The position numbers and the translations under genes were made by a program. A stretch of 64,000 nt of DNA, taken from contig JAWKTN010000002.1 in NCBI GenBank assembly GCA_041399065.1, positions 806,001 to 870,000 on the forward strand, given 5' to 3'. Origin of the DNA: JAGQPD01 sp020426865 (GTDB taxonomy: Bacteria > Planctomycetota > Planctomycetia > Pirellulales > Pirellulaceae). The notes below the pieces were generated by a model. The model was not told where the DNA came from, did no database searches, and was given only the letters and a program-made list of their open reading frames with translations. Shown here piece by piece: positions 63,450 through 64,000 of this stretch (position 1 is the first letter of the stretch; every line of letters begins with the position of its first letter).

Positions 63450-64000
63450 CTAAGTCCGGCTGCGATGCCGGCGCCCAGCCAACAGCGATGCGATCGCGAG
63501 CGTACCGGCCAACGCAAGACCTGTCGGTTCGGGAACCGCGGCAAGCTGAGTATTGGTTGCCCCAAAATTATCCTTCCAAACCGTGTAGTCGGCGGCATCC
63601 ACCGTGCCGTTACTGTTACCATCGGCCGCTAGGGAAGTGGTTGACCCAAAATTGTCCTTCCAGACCGTGTAGTCCGCTGCGTCGACCGCGCCGTTCTGGT
63701 TATAGTCGCCCAACAGTGGCACCACATCAACAAAAGGCTGGTCCTGTGCCGCGGCTTTGTCGAATGCCGCGGCAATCAGCGTTCGACCAGGCCCACCGTC
63801 ACCGCCAATCGAATCGTCGTCATTGATCGCTGCGCCTACACCCGCAAAACCACTGACATACGTGTCGTCCGTCGCCATGACGCTCACCAATTCGTTCATC
63901 GATGAATCGTAAACTTTGCCACTGAGCTGATTGCCGATGGCAGACAATTCCAACACATAGCTGGCATTGGGATCGAGCACAATCTCGGTCGAACTGCCGT
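63450..64000 (-). CDS. Dockerin-type, PEP-CTERM exported protein (3' part only)
   Basis: The gene continues past the window edge; about 183 C-terminal residues are visible. Two dockerin-like calcium repeats read GDYNQNGAVDAADYTVWKDN and DGNSNGTVDAADYTVWKDN, separated by a short linker. The end is a PEP-CTERM sorting signal: VPEPTGLALAGTLAIASLL, then AGRRHRSR. Such proteins are exported and then anchored or processed by exosortase systems; dockerins may bind scaffolds or, in planctomycetes, occur in many surface proteins. The upstream part, outside the window, would hold the functional domain. Confidence 0.85.
   Translation of the reverse strand, partial: GSSTEIVLDPNASYVLELSAIGNQLSGKVYDSSMNELVSVMATDDTYVSGFAGVGAAINDDDSIGGDGGPGRTLIAAAFDKAAAQDQPFVDVVPLLGDYNQNGAVDAADYTVWKDNFGSTTSLAADGNSNGTVDAADYTVWKDNFGATNTQLAAVPEPTGLALAGTLAIASLLAGRRHRSRT

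Overview
The window looks like chromosomal DNA of a planctomycete, probably of the Pirellula/Rhodopirellula group. The reasons are a secreted protein with an N-terminal LEERTLM motif, a dockerin plus PEP-CTERM protein, a Cys/Gly-rich exported protein, a Cache-type receptor Ser/Thr kinase, many small extragenic repeats, and mostly monocistronic or short operons. This placement is inference; no rRNA or tRNA gene was recognised.

Positions 1-11.6 kb are accessory DNA. Two near-identical copies of a mobile unit (copy 1 from the window edge, copy 2 from about 6.67 kb) each carry a P-loop ATPase/primase-like helper gene, five 11-bp iterons, a 34-bp perfect palindrome, a tyrosine recombinase and a terminal hairpin. 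Each copy is followed at the same place by an orphan Rhs C-terminal tip and a putative immunity gene. Tip A resembles an HNH-like nuclease; tip B is unknown. An IS91-family HUH transposase lies between the two cassettes. The copies differ essentially only by short indels, mostly near GCGC or homopolymers, which looks more like consensus error in a repeat than decay. An IS66 remnant closes the region.

From 12.9 to 46 kb the content is mainly housekeeping and secreted proteins: an RTX protein with HExxH, a Uma2 gene between interspersed repeats, a complete topoisomerase VI operon, a PolB-like exonuclease, PepT, a glycosyltransferase-like protein, an HhH/sigma-4-like protein, a flavin monooxygenase, a metallo-beta-lactamase, an AsmA-like giant, a LarA homologue, a NagX-like acyltransferase with a divergent membrane protein, a thyA-folA cluster, and a ferredoxin/PII pair.

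From 44.8 to 53 kb lies an NAD-salvage regulon: nrtR-pncA-NUDIX and a separate pncB, all marked by the same 19-bp operator (TAGTGT-N7-ACACTA). It is interrupted by a disrupted NYN nuclease gene, a DDE transposase remnant, a 1-kb array of twelve hairpin repeats and a truncated copy of nrtR that keeps its operators.

From 52.9 kb to the end come pcm, a B12-dependent ribonucleotide reductase, a PQQ-like beta-propeller protein, glpD, a glycerophosphodiesterase in operon with a receptor kinase, and the 3' part of a dockerin/PEP-CTERM protein. glpD and the phosphodiesterase together suggest glycerophosphodiester use.
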